This document shows, one piece after another, positions 1 through 9,513 of a stretch of DNA of 64,000 nucleotides. The stretch comes from Microbacterium sp. MPKO10 (GTDB lineage Bacteria; Actinomycetota; Actinomycetes; Actinomycetales; Microbacteriaceae). Positions within the stretch are counted from its first letter, which is position 1; each line of letters opens with the position of its first letter. The notes under the pieces were generated by a model, which worked only from the letters and a program-made list of their open reading frames with translations, did no database searches and had not been told where the DNA came from. The stretch is taken from positions 310,001 through 374,000 of the forward strand of contig NZ_JAPCHX010000001.1 in the NCBI RefSeq assembly GCF_026107415.2. Direction: 5' to 3'. The position numbers and the translations under genes were made by a program.

Positions 1-505
1 TCAGTCGCCAGCTGACGAGGTCGACGAGGCCGCCGCCGAGAAGCGGTCCGATGATCATCGCTGTACCCGTCCAGGCCGTCCAGACTCCGATCGCGCGGCC
101 GCGCTCATCGTCGCCGAACGTCGAGGTGATGATGGCGAGCGAACTCGGCACCAGAAGCGCCGCCGCACTGCCCTGGAGGGCGCGGGCGACGATCAGCAGC
201 GTTGCCGTGGGCGCGACGGCGCAGATCAGCGAGGTGATGCCGAACCAGATGAGCCCTGCCGTGAGAACGCGGCCGCGGCCGAAGGTGTCAGAAAGCGACC
301 CGGCGAGCAGAATGAACGCGCCGAGCGTGAGCATGTACGCATCGACGACCCATTGCTGCACGGCAAGCCCGCCGCCCAGCTCGGTCTCGATGGCCGGCAA
401 GGCAACGTTGACGATCGACCCGTCGAGGAACGACACGAACGAGGCGAGGATCGCCACAACGAGCACGAGTCTCTTGGCACGCGCGTCGGGCGCGACAGCA
501 TCCAT
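1..505 (-). CDS. MFS transporter, DHA2-like (partial, N-terminal part)
   Basis: The minus strand from the ATG at 505 reads about 168 residues before the window ends, so the gene is cut. The protein begins MDAVAPDARAKRLVLV and has a first membrane helix ending in FLDGSIVNVALPAI, then WVVDAYMLTLGAF, a loop GSLSDTFGRGRVL, and ARALQGSAAALLVPSS. These are the usual motifs A and C-like stretches of 14-helix drug:H+ antiporters of the major facilitator superfamily, which export small toxic molecules across the membrane. The substrate cannot be told from this fragment. It lies downstream of putA on the same strand but 141 bases away, so it probably has its own promoter. Confidence 0.9.
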   Translation of the reverse strand, partial: MDAVAPDARAKRLVLVVAILASFVSFLDGSIVNVALPAIETELGGGLAVQQWVVDAYMLTLGAFILLAGSLSDTFGRGRVLTAGLIWFGITSLICAVAPTATLLIVARALQGSAAALLVPSSLAIITSTFGDDERGRAIGVWTAWTGTAMIIGPLLGGGLVDLVSWRL

Positions 506-646
506 GTCTGTGATTATCCGCCACGAGAGGCGTCACGTCGATGCCGCCGCGGCCACGTCGCGTTCAGACGTCACTATTGGCACAATCTGCCCGGTTGAAA
601 GCGTCGATTGTGACACCTGAATGAGGACGCCGGGAGGCACCGCACG
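506..646. other. intergenic region between putA and the MFS gene
   Basis: These 141 bases between the putA stop and the MFS start must hold the MFS promoter, if it has its own. I see no convincing -35/-10 pair, terminator or repeat. Confidence 0.4.
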
Positions 647-3600
647 TCAGATGACGTCGTTACTCCACGGGTCGAGGTTGCCGAAGCGGTGCGCGGTGAT
701 GGAGATCGCCTGCTCGTGCAGGAACGGCAGCATCTCAATGCGACCCGACTGCGTCACGGGCCCCGCATAGATGGCGAGGTCAGGGTCGCCGTCCACCGCG
801 ACAGCGAGCGCCCGATGCAGAGCGGTGCGGAGCTCAGCATCCGTGGCGACAATCCGCGCTCGGGGCACGCGCGTCGCCGTCCGAGCATCCTCAGGCGGCT
901 CGGCCATCCGCTGCACCCACTCGGCGTCACTCTCGACTGTGACCGTGATGCCGAGACCGTCGAGAACCCGCAGAACGGGAGTCGGAAGCGCCGCCGCCAC
1001 GCTCACGGTGATCGCCGACTTGGCGCGGACCCCCGCGACGATCACGCGCAGCAGCTCGCCGATTCCAGCATCCGCTGTGGCACGGATCGCGACAGGCACG
1101 GGGCGGTAGCGCAGGATGTTGCGCTCCACGTCGAGGCCCGTGGCATCCGTCACTTCGCCGTATTCGTTAGCCCAGGCGACGGCGTCAGAGAGAGCGCTGC
1201 GGCGCAGCACATCGAACTGTTCGTACTCCATCGACGGCTGAGCAGCCTCAATGAGCCGCGTGATGCGCGAGTCGAGTCCGCGCAGGTGCAGCGTCGAGCT
1301 GGAGCTGCCGCGTGCCGGTCGCCACGACCCGAGGCCGTACAGGTAGCTGGGCCCGCCGGCCTTCGTGCCCGTGCCGACGGTCGAGCGCTTCCAGCCGCCG
1401 AACGGCTGACGCTGCACAATGGCTCCCGTGATGCCGCGATTGACGTAAAGATTGCCGGCCTCAACCGAGCCCAGCCATTCGGCGAGGTCGCCTGGATCCT
1501 GCGTGTGCAGGCCCGACGTGAGCCCGTACTCGACGGCGTTGACGTAGCGGATCGCATCGTCGAGAGTGCGCGCGTGCATGATCCCGAGCACCGGCCCGAA
1601 GAACTCGGTCAGGTGGAAGTAAGAGCCGGCCCTGACGCCCGTGCGGATGCCGGGGGACCACAGCCGCCCCGAGCGGTCGAGACGCTTCGGCTCGACGAGC
1701 CAGCGTTCACCGACGCCGAGTTCCGTCAGCGCGTGCAGCAGCTTCCCGTGCGCGGGCTCGATGATCGGCCCCATCTGCGCACTCGGATCGGAGGGGTAAC
1801 CGACGCGCAGCGACATCGCGGCATCCACGAGCTGGCGGTGGAACCGCTCAGACTTCGCTGCCGAGCCGACGAGGATGACAAGACTGGATGCTGAGCATTT
1901 CTGCCCCGCGTGGCCGAATGCGCTCTTCACGACGTCGGCCGCGGCGAGGTCCATGTCGGCACTCGGGGTCACAATGAGCGCGTTCTTGCCGCTCGTCTCC
2001 GCGAGAAGCGGCAGTTCGGGTCGCCACGAGCGGAACAGCTTCGCGGTGTCCCACGCCCCCGTGAGAATGACTCGGTCAACAGCATCGTGCGCGATCAGCT
2101 GCCGCCCGAGCTCGCCTTCTTCAATCGACACGTAGGCCAGCAGGTCCCGCGGGACGCCGGCCTCCCACAGCGCCTCGACGAGCACGGCTGCCGTGCGCTC
2201 GGCCTGCGGGGCGGGCTTGATGATGACCCCCGCGCCGGAGGCCAGGCCCGCGAGCACGCCGCCCGCCGGGATCGCGAGTGGGAAGTTCCAGGGAGGCGTG
2301 ACCACGATGAGCCGCGACGGTTCGAACACGGCGCCCTGCACGCGGTCCAGCTGCCGAGCCTGCGCCGCGTAATAGTGGGCGAAGTCGATGGCCTCACTCA
2401 CCTCGGGGTCGCCCTCGGCAATGGTTTTGCCTGTCTCGGAACCCATCACCTCGAGCAGCCGGTCGCGATGGGCAGCGAGCGCGTCGGCGGCACGTTCGAT
2501 GACGAGGGCACGATCAGCGCCGGGTGTCGCACCCCACGAGGCGCCGGCGCTGCGCACGGTATCGATGATGCGCTCCAGCTCACCAGCATCCGTCACCGTG
2601 TGTGCCTGAACCTCGTCGACGCCGAGGCGCGACTCCTCCATGCGGGCGATGATGCCGCGGCCCCAGTCACGGTTGGCGGGCAGCGCCGGATCGGTGTCTG
2701 GCGTGTTGTGAAAGCCGGGCATGCCCGCGTCGCTGCGGGTGACGGCCTCGTAGGTCCCCGTGAACACGCGCGTGGTGTCGAAGGGCCCATGCTGCTCGCC
2801 GGAGGGCCGACCAAGACTCAGCACCTGCTGCGTCAGGCCCTCGTCGCCCGGCACGCCAGAAGTGTCTGGCGCCTCGTGATCACCATCGGATGCTGTCAGC
2901 TGATCAGCATCCTCGGCGTCGGACGCTCGGTCGCTCATCGTCTGGTCGGCGACGGAGCGAGCACCACGCGGCCTGGCCGCATTGTCGTCGCGCAGGTCAG
3001 CGGCGAGCGTCCACTCGCTCTGCCGGTTCTGCGTGCGATTCGGCGCGGGCGTGCCCCGATCGACGTCAAGTTCGTCGAGGGACGTGAGAAAGCGCTCTGT
3101 TTCCCGCTGAAGCAGCTGTGGGTTTTCGTGCAGCTCGAAGACGGACGCCATGTAGTTCTCTGACGACGCGTTCTCTTCGAGCCGCCGGATGAGATACGAG
3201 ATGGCAACGTCGAACTCGTGCGGGTTGACGACGGGTGTGTACAGCAGCAGGTTGCCCACGACGCGGCGCACAGCCTGCGCTTGACCCGTGGCCATGCCCA
3301 GAAGCATCTCGAACTCGACAGCATCCGTCACGCCTCTGCTCTGCGCAAGCAGCCAGGCGTATGCGACGTCGAAGAGGTTGTGCCCGGCGACTCCGAGCCG
3401 CACAGCGCGCGTGTTCTCGGGCGTCATCGACCACTCGAGCACACGCTTGTAGTTCGCGTCGGTGTCTTGCTTCACCGAGTACGGGGCGGTCGGCCACCCG
3501 TGCATCTGCGCGTCGACGTTCTCCATTTCAATGTTCGCGCCCTTCACGAGGCGGATCTTGATGGGGGCACCGCCGGCGTCGCACCGGGTGCGCGCCCACG

Positions 3601-4423
3601 CCGTGAGCTCCTGAATCGCCGCGAGTGCGTCGGGCAGGTACGCCTGCAGCACGATGCCGGCTTCGAGGCCGCGGAACTCGTCGAGCTCGAGAATTCTCGT
3701 GAAGACGGCGATCGTGAGGTCGAGGTCGCGGTACTCCTCCATGTCGAGGTTGATGAATTTGCGGCGGCCGAGCCTGCCAGCTTCTGCCGCCACCCGGTAG
3801 AGGGGAATGAGCTTCTCGACCACGTGCTCGACGGCCTCGTCGAACGCCCACATCGACAGCTGCGACACGATCGATGACACCTTGATCGACACGTAGTCAA
3901 CGTCGTCGCGTTCGAGCAGACGCATGGTTCCATCGAAGCGACGCTGTGCCTCTTTTTCGCCCAACACGGCCTCGCCCAGCAGGTTGAGGTTGAGTCGGGA
4001 GCCGTCCTGGCGCAGGTGCGCGATTGCCGGCCCGAGCTTCTCTGGGGTGGCGTCGACGACGAGGTGCCCGACCATGTCGCGGAGCACGCGCCGAGCGATC
4101 GGTATCACGACAGCGGGAACCACCGGGCCCAGCACACCGCCGCACGCGATGGCAGCGCGCATGTACCAGGGCAGGAACGCCGGGGCGAGCTTTGCGATTC
4201 TCTGCAGGCCGTAGCCGGCGACGAACATGTCCTCGGGCCGCATCACCCCGTCAACGAATCCCACGGTGAACGGCAGCCCGTTCGGATCCTTCAGAACACC
4301 GGCCAGTCGCTCCGCCGCCGGGTCCGCCGGGTAGTCCGCACTCTCGCGAATCCAGGTATGCGCCAGCTGAACGGCGTCGTGAGCGAGCTCGCGCCGCTGT
4401 GTCTGCGTTGATGCCTGTGCCAT
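647..4423 (-). CDS. putA: bifunctional proline dehydrogenase / L-glutamate gamma-semialdehyde dehydrogenase PutA
   Basis: A 1258-residue enzyme that oxidises proline to glutamate in two steps (FAD-dependent proline dehydrogenase, then NAD-dependent aldehyde dehydrogenase). The proline dehydrogenase barrel spans about residues 80-450 and includes IRLVKGANIEMEN. The aldehyde dehydrogenase domain spans about 620-1070, with TPPWNFPLAIP, the glutamate of LLAETSGKN (about E809) and the catalytic cysteine of GHAGQKCSAS (about C843). A hydrophilic, acidic linker of about 150 residues separates the domains, and a poorly conserved tail of about 180 residues follows. There is no N-terminal ribbon-helix-helix DNA-binding domain of the kind enterobacterial PutA uses to regulate itself. 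GGAGC precedes the ATG. A LysR gene is divergent and could be the regulator. Confidence 0.96.
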   Translation of the reverse strand: MAQASTQTQRRELAHDAVQLAHTWIRESADYPADPAAERLAGVLKDPNGLPFTVGFVDGVMRPEDMFVAGYGLQRIAKLAPAFLPWYMRAAIACGGVLGPVVPAVVIPIARRVLRDMVGHLVVDATPEKLGPAIAHLRQDGSRLNLNLLGEAVLGEKEAQRRFDGTMRLLERDDVDYVSIKVSSIVSQLSMWAFDEAVEHVVEKLIPLYRVAAEAGRLGRRKFINLDMEEYRDLDLTIAVFTRILELDEFRGLEAGIVLQAYLPDALAAIQELTAWARTRCDAGGAPIKIRLVKGANIEMENVDAQMHGWPTAPYSVKQDTDANYKRVLEWSMTPENTRAVRLGVAGHNLFDVAYAWLLAQSRGVTDAVEFEMLLGMATGQAQAVRRVVGNLLLYTPVVNPHEFDVAISYLIRRLEENASSENYMASVFELHENPQLLQRETERFLTSLDELDVDRGTPAPNRTQNRQSEWTLAADLRDDNAARPRGARSVADQTMSDRASDAEDADQLTASDGDHEAPDTSGVPGDEGLTQQVLSLGRPSGEQHGPFDTTRVFTGTYEAVTRSDAGMPGFHNTPDTDPALPANRDWGRGIIARMEESRLGVDEVQAHTVTDAGELERIIDTVRSAGASWGATPGADRALVIERAADALAAHRDRLLEVMGSETGKTIAEGDPEVSEAIDFAHYYAAQARQLDRVQGAVFEPSRLIVVTPPWNFPLAIPAGGVLAGLASGAGVIIKPAPQAERTAAVLVEALWEAGVPRDLLAYVSIEEGELGRQLIAHDAVDRVILTGAWDTAKLFRSWRPELPLLAETSGKNALIVTPSADMDLAAADVVKSAFGHAGQKCSASSLVILVGSAAKSERFHRQLVDAAMSLRVGYPSDPSAQMGPIIEPAHGKLLHALTELGVGERWLVEPKRLDRSGRLWSPGIRTGVRAGSYFHLTEFFGPVLGIMHARTLDDAIRYVNAVEYGLTSGLHTQDPGDLAEWLGSVEAGNLYVNRGITGAIVQRQPFGGWKRSTVGTGTKAGGPSYLYGLGSWRPARGSSSSTLHLRGLDSRITRLIEAAQPSMEYEQFDVLRRSALSDAVAWANEYGEVTDATGLDVERNILRYRPVPVAIRATADAGIGELLRVIVAGVRAKSAITVSVAAALPTPVLRVLDGLGITVTVESDAEWVQRMAEPPEDARTATRVPRARIVATDAELRTALHRALAVAVDGDPDLAIYAGPVTQSGRIEMLPFLHEQAISITAHRFGNLDPWSNDVI

Positions 4424-4802
4424 GCTCCGACACTATTACGTCAATCTGCGCGGCGAGTTTCGAAACCGCCGCGCGCTCAGGTTCTGGCAAGCATCCGGAA
4501 TCTCTCGCGCCGCCCGGCACACGCGCTGTCCCAACGGGTCAGCGCCCGGGCCACGCACCCGAGCACAGCTGTCTCTGGTGCCGCACGCCCAGAAATCTGT
4601 CCTTTACGGATCTGCTGGCCTGCCGCGGCGATCCAACGGACAAGGTCGTACCGCGCGGACAAGGTGTCACCGCACACCTACGCACATTGTCCGCATCTGC
4701 CGACATTGTGGCGCAGCAGCCCACGGGGCGCCCTATTCATTACGCAGCGCGGCGCATGTGCGCGTATATTGGGCAGTTCTGCTTAACGATGAGGGGGCGA
4801 GG
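4424..4802. other. putA-lysR divergent intergenic region
   Basis: 379 bases between two divergent starts. The region must hold both promoters. It contains one copy of the dispersed repeat called R2 here (4596-4628) and, just after it, two ACGGACAAGGT-like stretches. The open frame running through it upstream of the LysR start is not supported as coding. Confidence 0.5.
4596..4650 (+). repeat. dispersed repeat R2, degenerate copy
   Basis: TCTGTCCTTTACGGA (4596-4610), two unmatched bases, then TGCTGGCCTGCCGCGG (4613-4628). The reverse complement of the repeat at 40839-40902 has the same two blocks with the same spacing. The right arm, which in the other copy closes a 17-bp stem, is decayed here (TCCAACGGACAAGG), so this copy cannot fold as fully. 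Confidence 0.75.
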
Positions 4803-5717
4803 ATGCTGGATATGCGGCGCCTTCGCGTGCTGCACGAACTGAAGCTGCGCGGCACGCTCTCTGCCGTGGCCGATGCGCTCGCCTACAGCCCGTCCGCCGT
4901 CTCGCAGCAGCTCGCGCAACTAGAGCGCGAGGCCGGAGTTCCTCTCGTGCAGAAAGCGGGCCGTCGCGTCATCCTCACTCCGCAGGGGGAAGTGCTTGCC
5001 GCCCATGCCGCCACGCTTCTGGACGGACTCGAGGCCGCTCAGGCTGCGGTGTCCCAGACCCTCCAGTCGGTCACGGGGACCGTCCGCCTCGCGGTCTTCC
5101 AGTCGGCGGCGCACGCGATCATCCCGCGCGCGATCACGCTCGTTGCCGCCCAGCATCCGCAGCTGCGCGTCATCACCGTCGAACGCGAGCCCGACGAGGC
5201 GCTCTTCGAGGTCGCCGCCCGCGACTTCGACCTGGTGATCGCCGAGCAGTACCCCGGCCACACCCGCGTGCTCCGCACCGATCTTGATCGGGTGCCGCTC
5301 GGTCGCGATGCGATTCGCCTCGCCGTGCCACCGGATGCTGCAATCACGTCGATCGCGACAATCACTGACTTCGCAGCATCCGTTCACTCACGCCCCTGGG
5401 TGATGGAGCCGCAGGGCACGGCGTCGCGCAGCTGGGCCCTTCAGCTGTGCCGCGAAGCTGGTTTCGAGCCTGACGTGCGGTTCGAGACCGCCGACCTGAT
5501 GGCACACATTCGGCTGATCCGCAGCGGCAACGCCGTGGGGCTCCTGCCCGACCTTGTGTGGGCGGGAGAGACTCCGTCCGTGGGCCTGCACGAACTGCCC
5601 GGGGCGCCGCAGCGTGAGGTGTTCACATCGGCGCGACCGGCGAACGCCTCGCGCCCCGGGGTCGCCGCTGTGCGCACGGCGCTGGCCGATGCCGTCGCTG
5701 AGATCGCGCCCGGCTGA
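4803..5717 (+). CDS. LysR-family transcriptional regulator
   Basis: A 304-residue protein of normal LysR length. The N-terminal winged helix is clear: MLDMRRLRVLHELKLRGTLS, then ADALAYSPSAVSQQLAQLER and GVPLVQKAGRRVILTPQG. A periplasmic-binding-like effector domain follows (about residues 90-300). I chose the ATG at 4803 because GAGGGGGCGAGG precedes it and the family fold begins there; an open frame extends upstream but has no family similarity. The gene is divergent from putA, which by the usual LysR pattern makes putA a candidate target, although the effector is unknown. Confidence 0.92.
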   Translation: MLDMRRLRVLHELKLRGTLSAVADALAYSPSAVSQQLAQLEREAGVPLVQKAGRRVILTPQGEVLAAHAATLLDGLEAAQAAVSQTLQSVTGTVRLAVFQSAAHAIIPRAITLVAAQHPQLRVITVEREPDEALFEVAARDFDLVIAEQYPGHTRVLRTDLDRVPLGRDAIRLAVPPDAAITSIATITDFAASVHSRPWVMEPQGTASRSWALQLCREAGFEPDVRFETADLMAHIRLIRSGNAVGLLPDLVWAGETPSVGLHELPGAPQREVFTSARPANASRPGVAAVRTALADAVAEIAPG

Positions 5718-5769
5718 CGCCTGCGCCGAGCTTCCGACCGTTTTCCTGATGATTTCCTATGATCAAGCT

Positions 5770-6339
5770 ATGCCCACTTCCGTAGACCTGCGTCCTCTTC
5801 ACGCAGATCCCGACCGCGGTCAGCTCTCTGCTTTCATGGCCGATGTGAAAGCCGGAGCCTTCGGGAAAGACTCCACAAAGCTCCGCGGGCTCGAGAAGGA
5901 CTGGCCGATCTCGATCTCGCGCGATCAGATCCTCTCGCTTGAGGGCGACTTCGATCGTCACTTCACCCTCTACTGCCCCCGTGAGTACGAGCGCGACGCC
6001 CTCTACCTCTTCACGCCGGACCTCATGGCGCTCCTCATCGACAACGTCGCCGTGTACGACGCGGAGATCGTCGACGATTGGCTGTTCTTCTACAGTTCCA
6101 AGCCGTTCTCACCTCGCGATGAGGCGCAGTGGAGGCGCATGTTGGGCATCGTCGATGTCGTCGGCGCAAAGGCCTTCTCCCGCGCGGAGCGCTACACCGA
6201 CAGCCGTACATCCGAGACCGGGCCGCGGCCGAACGTGGCCCCAGCCGGCAAGCGTCTTTCGGCGCGCGGACGCCTCTTACCGACCGTCATCATCGTCGGA
6301 GGCACCGTGCTCATCGGCATCCTCATCGGTTTCCTCTGA
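5770..6339 (+). CDS. membrane-anchored protein of unknown function, paralog A (internally shortened)
   Basis: 189 residues. It matches both ends of the 364-residue paralog at 10161. The first about 40 residues (SVDLRPL, AGAFG) align with that protein's N-terminus. Residues from about 50 (QILSLEGDFD, FTLYCPREYERDAL, FTPDLMALLIDN, IVDDWLFFYSS) align with its C-terminal half, including a last membrane helix (LLPTVIIVGGTVLIGILIGF). The middle of the longer protein, with two helices and the FARANGWG segment, is absent. The FTLY...FTPDLMALL pattern recalls DUF3137 proteins, but I am not sure. An in-frame ATG at 5749 is an alternative start; neither has a good ribosome binding site. Confidence 0.8.
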   Translation: MPTSVDLRPLHADPDRGQLSAFMADVKAGAFGKDSTKLRGLEKDWPISISRDQILSLEGDFDRHFTLYCPREYERDALYLFTPDLMALLIDNVAVYDAEIVDDWLFFYSSKPFSPRDEAQWRRMLGIVDVVGAKAFSRAERYTDSRTSETGPRPNVAPAGKRLSARGRLLPTVIIVGGTVLIGILIGFL

Positions 6340-6354
6340 TCGAGAGGCCACGGC

Positions 6355-7241
6355 ATGCGCTCTGATGTGACTTTCGACCCGCTGATGCGGGAGCCCAGCG
6401 TCGACGACATCGACGCCTTCCGCCGCCATGCCGAGAACGGGAGGCATGGCGAACTCGCCAGTGCGGCGCATTCAGGGGCCTCCTCGCGCACGATCGCCCT
6501 CATCTCGGCCGCGGCCCTGTGCGTCATCGCCATTCCGGTACTGATCATCGGAAACTGGATCACCTGGATCCTGGTCCCGATCGTGTGCGTGGCCATCTCG
6601 TCGGCATCCTGCTCCAGCACCGCCCGCCGCGCCACTCCTACTCGGCTTCGTGGCCCGACTGGCAACGCCTGGCGCAATTCGCCGACGCAAACGGCTGGGG
6701 CATGAACATTCGTGCCACGAACCTTCCGTACACAGGACGGCTGTTCCGCACGGGCATGCTCCACACCGCGTGCGAGCGGATCTTCTCGAACGGCCCAGGG
6801 TTCTTCGACGTCGCGAACCTCGAGTTCCGCACGTGGCGCATCAAGAGCACAAAGCTGAATCACTGGCACTACGTCGCAATCCGGCTGTCAGCACCCCAGC
6901 CGCCGATATATCTCACGGTTCACCCGTCACCGGGCGCCTTCGCACTGCCGTTCACGCAGGGATACACGCCGAATCGAAGGATGACGCTGACTCCCGCAGC
7001 GTCCTCTCCGTACGTCGCTCTCAGCCTGCCCGGGGGCGAAGCCGATCCGAACAGGCTCTTTACTCCTGAATTGCGTGGACTGCTGGTCGACTGTGACGGC
7101 GCCTATGAGGTTGAGGTCGTCGGCGAGTGGATGTTCCTTTTCCGGGAGGGCCGCTATCCGTGCTTCGCGCCCGAATGGTGGGAGCCGATGCTGCGCGTCA
7201 TCGATCTCGCGGAGACGAACAGCGCCGCGGCGGCATCCTGA
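6355..7241 (+). pseudogene. paralog B of the same membrane protein family, frameshifted
   Basis: Two overlapping frames make one family member. The frame from 6355 gives the N-terminus and two membrane helices (TIALISAAALCVIAIPVLII, WITWILVPIVCVAI). Family similarity then jumps to the frame that runs to the stop at 7241 (VGILLQHRPP, WPDWQRLAQFADANGWG, FTPELRGLLVDCDG, VEVVGEWMFLFREG). The switch lies between about 6588 and 6606 and needs a -1 or +2 shift. FADANGWG matches FARANGWG of paralog C. It could be a disabled gene, a sequencing error or programmed frameshifting; I see no slippery heptamer, so a pseudogene or an error is more likely. It starts 15 bases after paralog A. Confidence 0.7.
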
Positions 7242-7275
7242 TTCGGAACGCGCGATCATCAGCGATCGAGATGCC

Positions 7276-8451
7276 TCACCCGCGCACGCCGTCGACGATG
7301 TCGCTCACGGCTGACGCCGCCTTCAACCCGGCGCCGCTGAGCATCACCACCGTCGTCTCGGCAGCACCGATAACGTGCGATGCCAGCAGCCGCGAGTACG
7401 CTGCGCCCGCCACAGCGCTTGTGGGCTCGACGAACATGCCCTGCGCGCAGAGAACATCGAGTGCCGCTGCGATCTCGGATTCTGTGACGGCGAGGGTGGT
7501 CCCGCCCGTCATCCGCAGTGCGCCGAGCATCTGCCGCAGACGCATCGGACGCGCAATCGCTGTACCCTCGGCGATCGTGGCAGAGACGGGGCGATCGACC
7601 GGCACGTCGACTCCCGCGACAAAGCTGGCATCGAGGGGCGAACAGTTCACCGGTTGCGCGGCGTAGAGCCGCGGCATCCTCTCGATCTGGCCGGCCGCCA
7701 GAAGCTCGCTGAAACCAAGGAAACACCCCAGCAGACTGCTGCCCGCTCCCACCGGCATCACGACCGCATCGGGCGCGCGGAAGCCCAGGTATTCCCACAG
7801 CTCATAGGCCAGCGTTTTGGTTCCCTGCAGAAAGAACGCCTGCCAGTTGTGGCTCGCGTAAAAGCTGCCGTCGGGGCCCGCATTGTCTGCTCGGCTGATG
7901 GCAGCGCTCTGCGATTCTGCGCGCGGCCCCGCGATCAGCTCAACCGCCGCTCCATAGGCGCGTACCTGCGCGATCTTCGCCGGCGAGGTCGATGCGGGTG
8001 CGAAGATCGTGGCGGCAAGACCTCCTGCCGCTGCGAATCCAGCAACGGATGACCCTCCGTTGCCGGAGCTGTCTTCGAGAACCGAGCGGATGCCGCGATC
8101 GCGCAGATACGACAGCATCACGCTCGTTCCCCGATCTTTGAAGCTGCCCGTCGGGTTCAGCCATTCCACTTTGAACAGCGGCGCGCCGCCGCCGGGCCAG
8201 GTGCCCTCGAGCAGCGGGGTCAGTCCCTCACCCAGCGTGATGGGATGCGGGATGCTGACGGGCAGCGCCGCCCGATAGCGCCACAGTGAGCGTGACGACG
8301 TGTCAATGTCGTCGCGCCCGAGCCCCGCGCCCGGTTCGATCCACAGGGGGCGACCAGCATCCGATCGCCATCGCGGCTCGTGCAGCGGATAGGTGGTGCC
8401 ATCAACGGGATCAACGTAGCTGCTCACGCCCCCAGAGTATGCGAGGCACAC
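7276..8451 (-). CDS. threonine synthase-like PLP-dependent enzyme
   Basis: A 391-residue fold-type II PLP enzyme. The lysine that binds PLP is in [18 protein letters not shown], followed by the substrate loop [17 protein letters not shown] and the phosphate-binding [11 protein letters not shown]. The best match in memory is threonine synthase (O-phosphohomoserine to threonine), but there is no homoserine gene nearby, and related diaminopropionate- or cysteate-type lyases share these motifs. The start is uncertain: GTG at 8451 opens the frame, and GTG at 8427 is nearer the first conserved residues. Neither has a clear ribosome binding site. It is divergent from the YajQ gene. Confidence 0.85.
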   Translation of the reverse strand: MCLAYSGGVSSYVDPVDGTTYPLHEPRWRSDAGRPLWIEPGAGLGRDDIDTSSRSLWRYRAALPVSIPHPITLGEGLTPLLEGTWPGGGAPLFKVEWLNPTGSFKDRGTSVMLSYLRDRGIRSVLEDSSGNGGSSVAGFAAAGGLAATIFAPASTSPAKIAQVRAYGAAVELIAGPRAESQSAAISRADNAGPDGSFYASHNWQAFFLQGTKTLAYELWEYLGFRAPDAVVMPVGAGSSLLGCFLGFSELLAAGQIERMPRLYAAQPVNCSPLDASFVAGVDVPVDRPVSATIAEGTAIARPMRLRQMLGALRMTGGTTLAVTESEIAAALDVLCAQGMFVEPTSAVAGAAYSRLLASHVIGAAETTVVMLSGAGLKAASAVSDIVDGVRG

Positions 8452-8494
8452 GCCCAGACGAGCACGCGACGGCCAGTGCGGCTACCATGTGGGC

Positions 8495-8983
8495 ATGGCA
8501 GATTCATCGTTTGACATCGTCAGCAAGGTCGACAAGATGGAGGCGGAGAACGCCGTCAACCAGGCCCGCAAAGAAGTCGCGCAGCGCTACGACTTCCGAG
8601 GCACCGATCCGTCCGTCGAGTGGTCGGGTGAAAGCATCCTTCTGAAGGCGAACACCGAGGAGCGCGTGAAGGCGATCCTCGACGTCGTGCAGTCAAAGTT
8701 CATCAAGCGCGGCATCTCACTCAAGAGCCTCGAAAGCGGCGAGCCGTACCCGAGCGGCAAGGAGTACCGCATCGAGATCGGACTCAAGAATGGCATTGCC
8801 AGCGACCAGGCGAAGAAGATCTCGAAAATCATCCGCGATGAGGCACCCAAGAGCGTGAAGAGCCAGATTCAGGGCGACGAGCTGCGCGTGCAGTCGAAGA
8901 GCCGCGACGACCTGCAGTCAACCATCTCGCTGCTCAAGAACTCCGACCTCGACATCGACCTGCAGTTCGTCAACATGCGCTGA
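8495..8983 (+). CDS. YajQ-family nucleotide-binding protein
   Basis: 162 residues with the full YajQ pattern: [59 protein letters not shown], and the end [13 protein letters not shown]. The family has two RNP-like alpha/beta domains; members bind nucleotides, and some bind cyclic di-GMP. ATG at 8495 fits the family start. An in-frame GTG two codons upstream is possible. It stands alone between divergent and unrelated genes. Confidence 0.93.
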   Translation: MADSSFDIVSKVDKMEAENAVNQARKEVAQRYDFRGTDPSVEWSGESILLKANTEERVKAILDVVQSKFIKRGISLKSLESGEPYPSGKEYRIEIGLKNGIASDQAKKISKIIRDEAPKSVKSQIQGDELRVQSKSRDDLQSTISLLKNSDLDIDLQFVNMR

Positions 8984-9057
8984 TCACTCGGGGATCGGCC
9001 GGGCTTCTCGGTGCTGATCCTCGCCCCGATGTCGGACGGGCATGGTGCACTTCGCTC

Positions 9058-9411
9058 ATGACAACGACACCAGTGACTGAAGCCGAGAACTACGTCGCCC
9101 ACGCTGCTGAAGAGATCACGACACCGCACAGCGGCGAATGTCTGATCTGCTATGTGCAGCGCATGCTTGAAATGGGTTGCACAGGGTTGCGCTGGGCGAC
9201 CCGATACCGTGACCTCTGCGCTCCGCGCGCCACACGTTTGGAGGCGACGCTGGGTCGGCGTGGCGGATTCTGCGACTGCGAGATTCTCATGAACGCCGTG
9301 GAATGCACACTCTACGACGATCCGAGCACTCCTGAAGTTATTTCTCTGCCGGAATGTCGGGGAGTGCAGCGAGGATCGACACAGCCATGCTCGCTCTGGC
9401 GCTGGTCATAG
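9058..9411 (+). CDS. DUF2695 family protein
   Basis: 117 residues. The core GECLICYVQRMLEMGCT, LRWATRYRDLCAPRATRLE, LGRRGGFCDCEILMNA is the DUF2695 pattern found in many actinobacteria. Paired cysteines (CLIC, CDC) suggest a metal site, which is an inference. The C-terminal 30 residues (CRGVQRGSTQPCSLWRWS) contain two more cysteines and look unrelated to the domain. The function of the family is unknown. I used the ATG at 9058, the only start close to the conserved block. Confidence 0.85.
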   Translation: MTTTPVTEAENYVAHAAEEITTPHSGECLICYVQRMLEMGCTGLRWATRYRDLCAPRATRLEATLGRRGGFCDCEILMNAVECTLYDDPSTPEVISLPECRGVQRGSTQPCSLWRWS

Positions 9412-9475
9412 ACGTCGAGCTGCGGCGGCCGCTCCCTCTTGTCGCGAGCTCGCGAATCGCCGAGACTGAGTACGA

Positions 9476-9496
9476 GGGCCGCCATGGGCGCGGCCC
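9476..9496 (+). promoter_or_regulatory. hairpin upstream of the DJ-1/PfpI gene
   Basis: GGGCCGC and GCGGCCC flank a 7-base loop and end four bases before the AGGGAGG ribosome binding site of the gene at 9514. It could end upstream transcripts or influence translation; no T-run follows. Confidence 0.35.
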
Positions 9497-9513
9497 CGCC
9501 AGGGAGGTACATC

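Noticed and set aside
689-3163. Long open frames (401 and 417 codons) on the strand opposite putA
   Set aside because: High GC leaves few stops in the antisense frame; the translations are arginine- and histidine-rich and match no family, while putA is clear.
4422-4802. N-terminal extension of the LysR protein
   Set aside because: The region holds repeat R2 and the putA promoter; arginine-rich translation without similarity. ATG 4803 has a ribosome binding site.
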